Part shown: in pieces, positions 34,801-49,800 of the stretch
Layout of the letters: each line of letters opens with the position of its first letter
Numbering within the stretch: the first letter of the stretch is position 1
Source: Trichobilharzia regenti
Taxonomy: Eukaryota; Platyhelminthes; Trematoda; Strigeidida; Schistosomatidae
Direction of reading: 5' to 3'
Length of the DNA: 64,000 nt
Assembly: GCA_944472135.2 (NCBI GenBank)
Contig: OX235262.1
Location: 66,340,887-66,404,886 of the forward strand
Program-made: the position numbers and the translations under genes
Notes under the pieces: generated by a model
What the model saw: only the letters and a program-made list of their open reading frames with translations
Database searches by the model: none
What the model was told of the DNA's origin: nothing

Positions 34801-37800
34801 GGAAATTACCTAATGCAGCACGATAACGTTCATCAATTAGATTAGTCAGGGTACGTAAGTCATCTGGAGTTAATTCTGACAACATATGACGTAGTGAATT
34901 AATGGGATCCTACAAAATAGCGACGAAAGAGAATACATATATACATACATTATTCAAAAATGAGTAAATTTTTAAGCTTACATTTCAATGACCAATAAAT
35001 TTAGTGTTTGCTCAGTGTTGTAAGTATGCTGTTGTAATGAGTGCTGATAAGCAATAAACTGAGGAACACGGCTTACTGCTCATTCAATGACTTTCTGTGT
35101 CTTAACAAGAAATTTGCACATTCTTCATATACTGGAGAGTTAGTTGAACTCAACCTCTGAATCTACTGCACTACATAAATTCGTAGTTGATCTCACTTGA
35201 TACGTATAAGCTCCTTACGTGACTCAAACCAACAGTCAGTGACATTGTTCAGTGGTATCGTGTTTTGGTTATATTACTTTTTCCTCCTTTCTACCTGAAT
35301 CCTATATCAGTTAACAACATTTCTCGAAGAAGCCGATGATGCAGCATACGTAATACATGTAATCATCACCTCATTCGATGCGGCTTCACAACCTCATTGG
35401 TTGACTCTCTCTCTCTTCATATCTAATACTCTTCACCCAACCTCATTGTCACTGACTACTATGTTATGTCATGTAATACAGCAGATGGAACATAAACACC
35501 TAAAGTTAAAGATGGCTAATCTCTTCATACATCCTACTATCATTTCCCATGTCTTATGAACTTAAATGTAATTGAGAATAATATATTTATATTTAACGCA
35601 AAACTGAATGTGTAACCTTATGAGGGTTAGCCACTGAGTGGTTTAAGGAATAATTTCACTTTTATAAAATCCAATTTATTCTTTGGTATACTCCCTCTCG
35701 AAAACACTATATATTACTTCAAAAAGATATAAAAGTATCACAATAAATAATTTCTTTTGAAATTTTATGACTTTCCTTTTCATGTGGTTTGCTGTTAATG
35801 ATTTTCTATCAGAGTGAACGCTAAAGCACTACTATTTATCACAATGATACACATGGATTAGCTTCTTATCATTCTGGTGATTCAAAAAGTTATTATTAGT
35901 CTAAAGTTTTGTTCTTCTTTCTCACATTTATACTTGTTAGCTTGAAGCGTAATTATTCGAACCTATACATTTCTGTGCATGATATTCTGATTTGTCCATA
36001 TTATTTATTTTACTTTGTAATTCTCATACTGAAAGATTATCTGTATTATTCCCTTGAGTTCTAAATAGAATGCAGGACGTCAGCAGAGTATCACCATATT
36101 ATCCTATTCTGTGTTATCTTATTCAGCTGGCTTCATGGTTCCTCAGAAACCGTCATTACTTTTTTTCACACAATCTCCTCCTTGTCATCCTCAGACCCAC
36201 GCTCAATTCGTGGTTTTCGATTCAGGTTCCATTCAGAGACCTGGTGTTTGATGTCACTGACCATCTCTTCAGACTATGTCTAATCCAATTCCGTCTAGTG
36301 AACACTCGTTGAATAATAGGGTAATTGACTACCTCGCTTCACTACCAAAGTTCCTTGTTGCATATCGTTTCCGACCAGCTGTTTTATCTTCATTACACAA
36401 CCGGAGAAGGAGGATAAATCCTGCTGGAAATGTTTTTCGTAACGCCTTGAGTCTCAGAATCATAAAGAACCATTGATTTGACATTATTTTCCATAATCTG
36501 AATGTTCTTCTTAATACTGAGGGAAGTAGATTTGCACACTGAATTCACATTAATGAAGTACCCTCTTACTTTCCCGAATATGACTAGCTATGACATCCAC
36601 ATCCGTGATACTAGTGGTATTTGAAACGATGATGCCTACACAAGTGACAGAACTGAAAATTTCTCTCGATGATAGTAATTATTGCTTGTTATAATGGTTA
36701 ATTAAGAATCTTCCTATCTCAACTCGAAACGTTCCACTAAGCTTTCTAGTGTAAATCCTCTAGCGTTTAACATCACCATGCAACTATTGAATTTAGTATA
36801 CTGAAAGATACCTAATATTTGGTTACAGGATTTCATCATGAGCTGACTTTGGTTAAAGAACCATTGGGAAACCTAGGAGAACTGGACAGATGTTTCATCC
36901 TAGTTTGGTACTCTTCAACACTACTCACTCACTGGGGTTCGAACCTAGCACCTTCTGGTTACAAGGCAGGGTCGAAGACCATTAAGCAACTGGGACTAGA
37001 ATTCTAACTTCTACCTGTCCGATACTCCCAGGTTTTCTAATGGTTCTCTAACCAGTGTCAGCTCATGATGAAATCCTGTAACCAATCAATCAAATTTCTA
37101 CAAACCAATGTTTGAATAACTAATATTTATTTGAATATGGGCAAAAATGGAATTTCGTAGTCTACGGGGTAAAGTTAAACATCACAATGAATGGACTTCA
37201 TCTGTAATTGTTTATAAATATTGTTTATATATGATATCACAGTTTATTTCTGTTGTCTTTTGATGTAAGCAATGGTTACCAAGATAGTAACTTGGCTTGA
37301 AAACATTTATAGTAACTTGGCACTGCCACAGTATACACATATTCAAAAGAAACACTAGCGTCAATAAAATGAACGCTGACAATAGATTTTTAACGGAAAT
37401 TCATTTTATCTTGTTCAGCTTGACTTAGTGCAGGATCTGGCAAGTATTCACGTCGATAAATGCACTTGTACGTGTAAGTAATATTTGACATCTTACAAAA
37501 AACTAATAAAAAATAAGTTTTTCTATAACCTCCCATTTCATTTTAATTTCATTCATGAACCTATGACGTCAAATAACATAATAGGTTGTTGAATATTGAA
37601 CACTGTATGCTATGGGGTTTTATACCGACCTCTTTTTTGCTTTTCAGTAAGTAGCACGTGTTTTAGTAATACACAAAAGATTTTCGCTATGTTAGCTCTT
37701 GACTGAAGGATGTCCATATTATGTCATGTATCTGTCTAACTATCTATTCAGAGGTAGTCAATGATAGTGTGGAGTGAGAATGAACTCTTTACTTTTACTT

Positions 37801-40800
37801 ATCTATGCAATATGCTTACACATTAGAATAAAACACTTCTTTCCATTCTCTCAGTAGATATAATTGTAATGTATATGTAAACTATTGATCATAACTGAAG
37901 GAAAATTCGATATAGAGACTAACTCACATTCTGTTGTCGAAACGAAAAATTGATTTAGTATATGCAGATCAGTTTCAAAGATTTTTATTTAATTTTGAAG
38001 TAATACCTATTACAGTTCAACTGTAAGCACTGCATCGTTTGACAACGAAGTATGTGTTTTTATTTGCTATCGGTGGGAAAATCATCACTTACTGAGATGC
38101 AGGTATAATCTAGCTGATGTGTTCTGAATATGACGAAAAGTGCATTTCATACACCACTGCCAACCAATGTTGTTAGATGTTTAGAGGAAATCAATAGAAA
38201 GTTTTGGATCTAGGTTTCGTGCTTGTTGATACTCCCCTGGAAGGCATGTCTACAGTCTTGAAGGAAATTATGTTTTTTTCTGAGACTCGAATCCAAGTCA
38301 CCCAATGCTATAGTCGGAAATGTTACCACTGGGCTACTCAGGCTTGCAATCGACCTCCTGCAGGACTGTAAAGGACTAAGTGAATGACATTAAGTACTGC
38401 CTAGTGTCCAACCAAAACTGCTAGCTAATATTAACCAAATACTAGTACTTATTGCGAACCATAGATTGAGTCCTACGAGAAAAACAGTACTTCTTGGTTC
38501 ATCAGTTAGAATTAAAAGCAATTCATGTAAACTACGAATATCTAGTTTTTTCATTACCAGAATGAGAGAAAACAAGCGATAAAAGTACACATCAGAAATT
38601 ATTATTATTCATTTCTTCCATTCCGAGTAGAACATAGGACTTCATGAGCACACCTCCATTATACTGAGTTCTCTGACATCACTTTCAAGTGGCGTTACGA
38701 CTTTTACAATCTTTCATTTCCTCTTCACATTATCTCCCCTGTGTCAACCTTTCGAGGTATGGCAAACAGTTTACAAATCGCTCGGGTTTCCCTCGACGGC
38801 CTGGAGCATGACATCACTTGAGGATTTAATCAAACTCTATCTCTTTTGAAAAATCTTTTTACCGGTAGTCTTCTAATTGCTCCACTACCACAGTTCTTCA
38901 TTGTATATGCTTTCAGGACACCTGATCTTCAGTTCTCGGCGGAATTGGCTATTGATGTAAGTGTGCAGTTTTTTGAGTAGCCCATGAAAGAATATTTGAG
39001 TATAACACAAATCAGTGATAAGCAGATAATGAAATTTACCTTTGAATTATCTCCTGCATTCAGTATATTTTTCTTGTTAGATTTACTCAACTTATCAGAA
39101 AGTTGTCTTGTTTTATTCTGTGAACAAAAGAAGAGAAAAAAAAAGTACTTAATGCCGCCTTTTCATCAAGTCATTAATCATGACTTATGTTAATGGATCT
39201 ACTTGTTATCTGTTTGCTTTGTATAAAAGTAACCATGTGAGAAATACTGAAATGTAATTAATCTCATGTAATGAAAACTAAAAGAAATTACAGGCACTTG
39301 ACTTCAGTTATTCTTTCGCTTATATGAAACAGTCTAACTGTGAACCAATTATTAGGCCTAAATAACACAATCAAGTAATGAAAATTCTGTTCTCTTTAAA
39401 CATATTTAAAACTAGTTTATGGATTGTACGTCTCACATGAACTGTGTTATTCATAGATGTAGGTTATAAAACAAGAATAAGAATGCTCAACATAATCATT
39501 ATTTTCTAGAGTTTATTTAATTACCAGTGAAGTCCTGCTTATCAGCACGTTTTATGAATTTGTCAACTATTCGGAAAAACAGTTTGTCGATTAAAAAATG
39601 ACCGGGAGTGGAATCTATGTTTCTGAGAAACTTACTAGAAGAAGAGCAAGTCTACTTCACAACAATAGGTATAGAAAACTTACAGAAAACTCTAGGGGAC
39701 GGCATTATATGGGAGAAATAATAGTTATATGGAAAATAATAAAGACTTATTGAAAGTGAGAGGTTACAAAGAGTGAATGCACATGCGCTACTGAGAACGA
39801 TTTTAATTCACGAACAGTCTCCAGTCATTAATAATAATAGTTTTTCCTTCACGTTCCCAGTGGAACATAGGGCGTCTAGCTAGTGGCTTGAGGATTCTGT
39901 AGCAGTGTTTATTTTTACAGGATCGGGTTGCTAGCCTCATGCCTAACCTTCCCTCTTCACCAGCATTATTTCCAGCTTAGCGAGGTAAAGGAGTGGGTCT
40001 GGCGGGGATCGAACCTCAGACCATATGCATGGTCGGGGAGCGTCCTAACCGCTGTGCCACCGACGCGAAAAATTCAATAGAATATACCGAATTAGAATAA
40101 TAAGTAGACACCTATTCAATGACCACTAAGTTACAATAAAATCTTTTGATAAGAACAACGGTGATCATTAAGGTAATTATTTGTTTCAATATGTTTCAGA
40201 TGGATTGTTCTGACGTTGACATTAATGACTGGATTTTAACAAACAACAGTGAAGCAGTTCAAGTTGCCACATCCCATTTAATACACAAAGTTAGACAACA
40301 GAAAAAACAGAAAGATATTCAGAGCAACTAGAATGAACAGATATGGCAGGGAGGAACAACACAACGATCTAGTGGAAATTGGAGATCACAAACAGCCAAT
40401 AAATCTACACCATGGAGGACGGTTTTCAGCCATATTACCAACAGACTCAAAACACTGCTTCTTAGCATGCCGAGGATCCCAAACAGGCAGTCAGACAGTC
40501 CACGCCTCTCTCTACATGGCTCAAACCAACTTTCAAAGACTTCATGGATTGGTGACAGGTCAAAATTTCACCACTCCTATCTCTTTCCCAACCCAATCCT
40601 TTGTCAGGCATACTGCTCGACAAGGAATATGATACCTCGGTCTCCAGCCATTGAATCTTAATATTTCATCGATCCTAGCTAAACAGTCTGGTACGGCACT
40701 GGTTGAATAGTAGAATGTTTGCTGACCGCTCATGTGGTCCAGTATTCAATTCCCAGTCGGTGCACTTCTAAACCTTGCTAAGGAGGTAGTAAGCCTGTCA

Positions 40801-43800
40801 AAGAGGGATGGTTCCTTGTAAGGTTAGCAACTCCACCCTGTAAAAATAAAACCACAACTATTGAAACTTCAAAGCTCCAGTCTGAAGCCCTACGTTACAC
40901 TCGCAAAGTAGAGGAATGACGAAAAAGCTAGGCAATCTACACTCCTCTACGTGGACGTAAACATCTGTCAGAGACATCATGGATTGATAACAGGTTTTGA
41001 TTTAATAAACCTTAGCTGTGTTCCACACCAGCCGTACGTCAGTTAAAGTTTCTCGTCAGCGAAGGCGACGGAGCGGTATGCCCAACACATGTTCTGGCCT
41101 TCTCAACTGATGCACCTTATTGATGTCATCGACTGACTTGCCCTGATTCCTGTGGGCTTTGTACATGAAAAAGAGTCGTACTTAAATATTTGACTGACTG
41201 AAAATGAATATTATTTGCTTTATTTAAGGAATTATGCTATTGTAAAAAAGTACAGAAGTAACAGTTTTTATATGATTATTGGTCATACACGATAGTGACA
41301 GTTAACACGTTATATACACTGGTAATAAGCTATTCTTCATATTCCACTCATATTTCAGTTTATCTGAAATCTGGATCTTCTACCAGTTGATTTAGTCTAG
41401 AAGAGAAATCTTTGGGGATTTCTTTCTACTTTCTATTGCGGCAGGTCCTTTTCTATTGGTAGTAAGCCTTCTGTTACTGTGGCTGATAAGTATTTATTTG
41501 TTTCAAAAATATCTGCAGTGACTATTCCTTAATCATCAATAAATAACTGATTCTGCCGATACGTGATTTGAGAGCTAACACAACATGTAACTTAGATTAT
41601 CAAAGAATAAATACACCTATCTGATCTATTTTAGTAACCAACTTTTTTATTAGAATAATTAGGCGAATTATTGACCGACAGCAAGGTTCTGAATGTTTAT
41701 TCTTGAAGCCATGACTATGAGCAAGTGAAGCGAGGGAATCTAGTCAAACACACGGAATTCATCATTCAACAGACAAAGATAACTTCCTAGATACTTTCAT
41801 AATAAGAAACTTTCACAAGTTTGTTAGGAAAAAAATAAAAAAAGGCTACTAAGGTTTTTGCAAATAATTTCAACTAACTATGTCTACACCAAATGCATAA
41901 AACACATAATTCGTTCAGTGGTAATAATCGACATAGAAGATCTGTATAATTACTCATAATAAATAATATTTATATTGGATAGCAAACAATAAAATGCCTT
42001 AACTGTTCAAGCATAACACAGCAGGACATCATTTTCATCCTCGTCTAATTTCTCATCTGCACGGAAACAAAATCAAGTCAAGTCTGTTACAGTTAGCCTT
42101 ACTAAAAAGAGAGTCGTTCATTAATTTCAAACTACGCAATAAACGTCATTGATTTTTTATTGAAACTTATTTTAGGCGCCAAATGTTTGCTTTCAGTGGA
42201 CAAAAAATAGTCGATCAATGTTACTTTATTTGATTCTAGAATGAACACCTGAATAATATCATCATTTAAATTTAAATCTGTCTGAGGAGTGAAATCTAGA
42301 GTTCACATTTTCATTTGTCTGAAATACGTTAACTAGGCGTCTGATGGTATTGACACTGAGGCACAAGCTCAATACACAAACTCAACTCAAAAAACTAAGT
42401 GTTACCAACTAGGACATTGAGTCATAGAAGTTACCTCTTGTGAAACAGGTATCTTTTTTTATTTGCAGCTTGATTCCACACTGTATTTTTGCTACAAGTA
42501 TGGAATTTTCAGCATGAATATCGGCAGCCCAAATTTTGCAGGCCGACCATAGATATCAGGTGTACGTCGATAGGGGCTCGAACCTTGGATGATGTGCATG
42601 CTCGGCGAGAGTCCTAACCACTGTGCCACCGACGCACAGTTGTTATTTCTGAAACCTGTCAGTTTCCTGAATTTCTTCTGTTAACTACCAGTAATAATCA
42701 AATAACACTTTTGTTTCTTAAAAATTAAAATTCTATTGAGCCTGTTTAGTTTTGAAAATGTTTCATTAATCATGAAACAATCTAATAAAATGACTCAAAA
42801 GTATTTTGAAAACAAAAAATTCCATGAGCAAATGAAAAATAGTAATAAAATGAGATTAATTGTTTCAAAACATAGAATTAAGATGAATTATTCTGATTAA
42901 CTAGACAGGACTAAAACAAATTTTAAAAAATTAAAGCTTAATCACGTAATCAGGGAAAAACAAGCAAAGTAAATCGAATGAAAATATATATATGTTCTTA
43001 ACTTTAGAACTGAAAAACATTGTATAGATAGATCTATATCAGAGATATCGATCCTCAGTTATATCTCTATAATGTCTGTAAAAATGTATTTCCAAGAATT
43101 TGTCGTCTTTAGATAGCTAGCCTATAGTCTGCCTGAATAATAATAAGTGCACCCAGTTAAATACTTCACTAGTCCCATCCTGCTTAAAACTTGGGCTACT
43201 AAGAACTTCCATCTCTCGTTCGGTTTGTTTTAATCGATTAAGATATGACTTCTAATGGTATTATCTACTCTTGTGTGCATTTAAAATGTTTACAAGCCTG
43301 TGATTCGTAGGGTTCTACTAAACTTGAGGAAAGGCCTGATTGTGGATGGCAAAGTATTTCAATACATGAGATAACTGTCCTTAACTTATGTCCTTGAATC
43401 TCAAAATTTACTTCTGAACATCTTTCAATTGGCTTTCAACTAGATATCGTGAATTTATTGAAGGGGACAAAGCAGATATATCACAATGGAATGGTTTTTG
43501 CTTCACCAGCTCAGAGACCGCTGTGTCACAGGATATACCGTCAGTTAGTATTTTATTTGAAGATATTTTAAGAAAGGAAAATATCATGTAGTGGACCCTT
43601 CTGAAAATTCTGTACATTTCATAAATACCCTCCAGAATAAAGATGTTACTATTATTTTACCGTAAACTAAGTTGCATCATGCTTTACTACTACTACTACT
43701 ACTCTTCCGAATGTCGTTTATCTAACGATGAACTAAGCTGACATATCAGTATGCCTCACCAATATGAACTAGGTTGAATATTCAGATGTCCATAAGGTGA

Positions 43801-46800
43801 GCGCCTTATCAGTCAAGCCTACTAACAAACTCAGCATGACTAACAACTTTCCTTAGAAAATGACTTTCATAACAATTATATTATTATTGTTCCTTTGGGT
43901 TCCTAGTGGAAAATAAGGCTTCAAATGCACGTTTCCACTTGCTTTTGTCTTCTGCTGTGCTTTTCACCTGCATCCATGTTAGTCCACACCGTTTCAACTC
44001 CTCTTCACACGATCTCCTCCATGTCACCCTTGCACTGACGTCCCACTCGCCGCTTCCCTTTCAGCCTGGTTCCACTTGAGCAATGGCCTGACGCGTGCAC
44101 GATGTCACCCAGTGGCCTCCTCAGCGAGTGTCCAATCCATCTCCACTTTCTCCTGCATATTTGTTGGGCGATTGTTTTGTTCTTGTTTTGTTTGTTCCCA
44201 GCCATAGTTTCTTGTTGGTGATTCTTTCCGGCCTGTCCCGGCCATCTGATCTTCAGTATAGATCCAGCGAAGACAGTTAGTGGTTGATAAAGGTCTGGTC
44301 TGCAACAGGCTGTTGGAAATATTCTCTGTGACCCACCCGCCAAGTTTCTGATCCGTATAGAAGAACTGATTGACTTGACGTTTGTATTTAAAATCCGACG
44401 GAATTTTGTTGTTGATGCTGGCTGAGTGACAAAGATTTCCAGATTGGTTCATAACAATAAGTAGCACTATTAAGTTACACTGTCTAATCAATTAAAATTT
44501 GTAGAAAAATGGTACTACAACCAAGTCACATTTCCATGCTTTAAATTGGCTTATAGGCAGAAGTAATTCCGTGAACTTATCATGCTACATTATCATTATC
44601 ACTCAGTATTGAGTGCTGCTTACCTTCACTGCTTAAGTCAACTGGTTAAACTGAAGGTATGTAATCAGGCACCAATACCATTTAGCAAACATTTATACTA
44701 CAGAATGTCACTTGCAGAATGAATATGCTAAACATTCAAAGAAACTTGTGTTCTTTATTACTAGTATTACTGTCTATTAAGATGAATTTGAAAAAATTAA
44801 CCAAACAACATGGAAAACAAGTGGTGGAACTAATGATCACTGATGCACACGGTCGGATTAAAAGATACCAGCATATGGTTCAGTTTCAAAAGGAAAAAGT
44901 TGGATGAACTATCAATCTGGAACGTCTATCACTATTGAAAGCTGTCATTAAAATATCAGACAAACTATATAAAGAACAAAGATGAGTTTTCCTCACAGAT
45001 AAAAACTGGCTAAGATTTCTAAACAATTATCTGAAGAAACATTCAGTGGTTGCGTAGTAAATTTGTCTTGACAACCATTATCAAAAATAGAAGAACAAGA
45101 TCAATAGAAGAACTACTGATAACGCGTTAGAAACATATTTCTGAGTTTCTTTAGAATCATCACTCAAATCATCAGACATAAATGAGGAAGTACAACAAGG
45201 AATACGTCAATGTATCATACCCATAAACAGAAAAACATAATATCCAACTTAACACTCACAAGCAAAATATATTGAAGCAATTGAAGAATAGAAAAACACA
45301 GTTATACTATTAGTTGACAGAGGAAGAACTACAGTAATCATGGACACAGAAGACTACATAAAGAAAGCAGATGACTTCTTAAAGATAATAATGTATATCA
45401 ACAGTTGACAAAAAACCCTATATAAGAATAAGTTGACGAAATCAAAATAAACTAACGAAATCCGGACAGATTACAAAACAAGATTAATGGAGAATGAAAT
45501 TTAACGGACCTGTTTTTTTACCTTGATTTTGCGATAGACTGAAACTACACAAGCCAGACATTCCCTCAAGACCAACCGTTTCGCTGCCAGTAATACCAAC
45601 TTATAATCTATTTAAAGGACTTTTCAGAAAATTCAAATAACTAACAGAATCATGAGACTATTTGTGTCAGTTCACCAATCCAATTTATAGAGAAAATCAA
45701 AGACTTTCAAGTAGATGACAATGAAATAATGGTATCCCTTGATTTCACTGCATTATATTTTTTCGATTGACCGAAAACTAGCAGCAGAAACTATGCAACA
45801 ACTACTTTATAGCGATGAGAATACAAATACGCAATGTTCAACTTGGATGAAACTCATAGGATTATGTCTTACAAAATACTTTCATTTCAATAATCAAATA
45901 TACGAACAGATAAAAGGAACATCAACGAAATAGCCCATATCAGGATTAATAGCTGAAACCGTTATGCAAAGATTAGGATTCACAGCCTTATCGATAATTA
46001 AAGCAAAAATTTAGCTAAGTTACGTTGATAAGACATTTATAATAATTAAAAGAAATGATTTGGAATATACTCATAAATTAATAAACAACATATCTGAAGG
46101 CATCAAATTCACAACAGAAGAATAATTATATAACAAAATTCCACTCCTAGATATCTTAATCAAGAAAACTAACACAGGAATATTAGAAAAACAATTATAC
46201 AGAAAATCAACGCACAGAGATCAAATACTCAACTATAACAGTAATAGCTTAAAAACTCACAAAAGGAACTATGCGTAGCCATTATTTAAAAGAGTTTAAA
46301 CACATTGTAGCACTCCTTTGTTGAAGATAATGGAAGAAAAATACCTACTAAACGTCTTCGAAAAGAGTGAATAATCACCTAATGTTATCAAAACGTTTTG
46401 TAAACTCAAGTCATAACACCAAAAACAAGCCAACATCAAAGACAAGAAGAAAATTCATCCTACCATATATATATATATATGAAATAAATAATAATAAATA
46501 ATTTTTCCTTCACGTTCCCAGTGGAACATAGGGCTTCAAGCTAATGGCTTGAAGTTTCTGTAGCAGCATTTAATTTTTACAGGATGGGGTTGCTAACCTC
46601 ATGCCCAACCGTTCCTCTTTACCAGCATTATTTCTGGCTCAGTGAGGTAAAGGAGTGCGTCCGTGGCCGGGGATCTAACCCCGGACCATATGCATGGTCG
46701 GCGAGCGTCCTAACCGCTATACCACCGACGCACATATATGAAATAACATCTCGAATATTAATACCTTTAAAATAGATATAGAACACAAGCCAGCTAACAC

Positions 46801-49800
46801 AATCACTTCATTCGATATTGTACAAACCGAAAGATCTAACAGGAAACGAAGATAAAATTAATACCCTTTACAAAATAAATTGCATGCATGAACTGCAATA
46901 AACATTATATCGGTCAAAGTAGGTTTTCCCTTCGAATCCGAATTCAGGAATACAAATTGTCTGTAAAAAGACATGATATATGCTCCTTTATATCAATGCA
47001 TGGGGATAATTATAGTTAGCAGTTTGATTAGGATAATGTAGAAATTTTAAATAGAGGGAACACCAAAAATGCAGTCAGGGAATTTCAAGAAGACTGATAC
47101 TCAAGTGAATCAGTGATAAACAAACACATTACTATAGACCAAATTGACCAGCTAGTAAAAAGTAAATCGCATGACAAGAAAGTTTGAATTCTAAGTCAAT
47201 AAAAATGAACAATAGAGACGTGAATTAACAACCAGTCACGACAGTGGTTGCCAGGAGATACGCTTGCATCATTCATGGAGAATTCGAATAAGTCCATTTT
47301 AAACTAAAACCTGCGCTGAAGGGGATGTTGTCTAGAAGTGGGACGACAAAAACTTCTCAATTAAATCAACCAGCTTCTGAGAACACAACTAATTCAAAAT
47401 CATCTACCTAAGCTACCAATCTTCTGCAAGTGGAATTCAGTTTATCAGCAGAACAGAAGTGAGGATAATTCTACGGAATCCTTGTTACCCATAAAACAAC
47501 AATGCTATTCAACAATCGGAAAAATTATCTCGTGTGCATGTAAACTTATGTTTAAGGGATCCTGTTTTGTAGTTTTAAAAGACAATATTGCAGAAACATC
47601 CTGGATTGATCGTTGATAACGTAAAATCGACAAATTTATTTGTTGGAACTGAAAATTTCAGGAAATGAACAGTTACATCTTACATTTGAAAACTTGATCA
47701 GAATAGAAATAATCTTTTTTAGACTGGTAGATGCAATACAGTGCGTCGGTGGCATAGCGTTAGGACGCTCGCCGACAGTGCACATGGTCCAGGGTTCAAT
47801 CCTTGGCTGGTGCACTCCTTTACCTCACTCAGCCAGAAACAATGCTCATAATGATGAAAGGTTGGGCATGAGGCTAGCAACACCATCCTGTAAAAATAAA
47901 GATTGCTACAGAAACTTCAACCGTCTAGCTTGAAGCCCTATGTTCCACTGGGAACGTGAAGGAAAAAAATGCAACACAAGCAGTCTGTGATTTGAAGTGT
48001 TGCTTTGCTTAGTCATTTAAAGAAAACTGAAGCTGTTTTACACAAATTTCATTGAGATACACTATTATCATTATGTGTTTTACAGAAAAACTAGTGGGAC
48101 TATGATTAATAGGTTACAGGTGAGTGTTTACAAATATGTTACTTCAAGACTTTATTATTCTGAACAAAGCTGTGATTAGTAGAGACTTCTGCGATGGAGA
48201 CTGTTTAAAGGCTAATTAAGTAGATCAATTTTGTTCGGGAAATGTCGACATAGAGAAAACAAAAGTGAAGCAATTGAAGGTTATCAACCACCACAAACAA
48301 ACAACAATCACCGTCAATGGGTGAAATCTAAAAATAAGTTGCTTGTCTCTCTCTCTCTCAATTACGTCGATAGTGCTGTTTCAAGTACAGGCAGTACGGA
48401 TGTGGGTATCAAGTTCCATCATGACTTGGAAAGCGAACCAGGTATTCATTAACCTAAAAACCGTGTGGAGATGGACAACATTAAGCACATGGAAAAAGAT
48501 CCCAATTTTCAACACGAATTTCAAGTCAGTGATTCTTCATGATGCTTCAAACGCTTAGTGATGAACGCGTTATGAAAAGCAGACTTTCATCAACATCTGC
48601 CTTTGTCAGCTTCTTAATGAAGATCAAATAACCGGCTGCGAACAGACAACAAATATGCAAAAGGAGGAGGAAATAGATTGGACATACCCTGAGAAGACCG
48701 CCGAGTGACATCTCATACCAGCCCCTAGAATGAAAGCTGAATGAGAAACACCCGGTTGAGCGTATTTCAGAGGGCGACATGCAGAAGAACTTGTGAAGAG
48801 AAAATGAAAGCTGTTTTATCAGTTTCAAAGTGACCTAAAAATTGACAACAAAGTACTTAGCACAATAAAGATGGGATGCTAAAGCTCTTTGTTCTACTTG
48901 GAACTCAAGGAATAATTAATAATACGCACAATATATAAAGTTATCCACTACACATATCTTCAAATGTTATACGTTTTTATAACTCATCATTCCATAATTT
49001 TGTAATTTCACAGTTTCCGAATCCAACTCTTACATTAAATCGCTAGTACTTTAAAATACTACTTCTAGTGCTACATAAAATGTGCAATAATAGTAGAAAA
49101 AGCCATATCGATATATACATGTATTTCATAAAGATTAAACTGACAATAGGAAGGAACTAACCTTTTCTTTATCTGTCATTAATGATGAATAAAATAGATG
49201 TTTCCGTTTATCTTCTGTTGACAAACTAATATCCCATAATCGTGGATCCGTAATAGGTAGACATGAATCTATTATAATTATTTTATTAGAAAAATTATTG
49301 AATAGATGATTAGAACTATTTACACAATCTTTACCTGAACAATTTTTTTCACTCATTTTATTTGATGTCATTCTTGTAGACAATGATGATTGAGAACGTT
49401 TCACATGGATATTATTACTACTGTTAATTGATGGACTTGGTGGAGGTAACCCACTGGGTGAATAATTACCTCTTTGAAGTGTTGTTAATAAGGAAGCAGA
49501 TGAATTATGATGAGGCTGATGATGATGATGTTGTGAATTATTAGAGTTTGAAGAATTGAATAAACACTTGTTGGATAACTGTCCATTATCCGTATCATTG
49601 TTATTATTATTATTATTAGAAGTAATATAGTGACTCCATGACGAAAATTGATTTTTCTCATTGAATGATGATCCCGCGATAGCACTTGCATTAGAATTTG
49701 TATTTTTACTGTTAGGTGTTAATTTTGATGGAGTTGTTGTTGACGATGATAACTGAGATGAACGATAGTCTGGTGGCAGTTGAAATCCGCATAGATTAAA

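Noticed and set aside
40340..40935. A SINE splitting one LINE copy
   Set aside because: The LINE pieces on each side cover overlapping parts of the element, so they are two fragments and not one interrupted copy.
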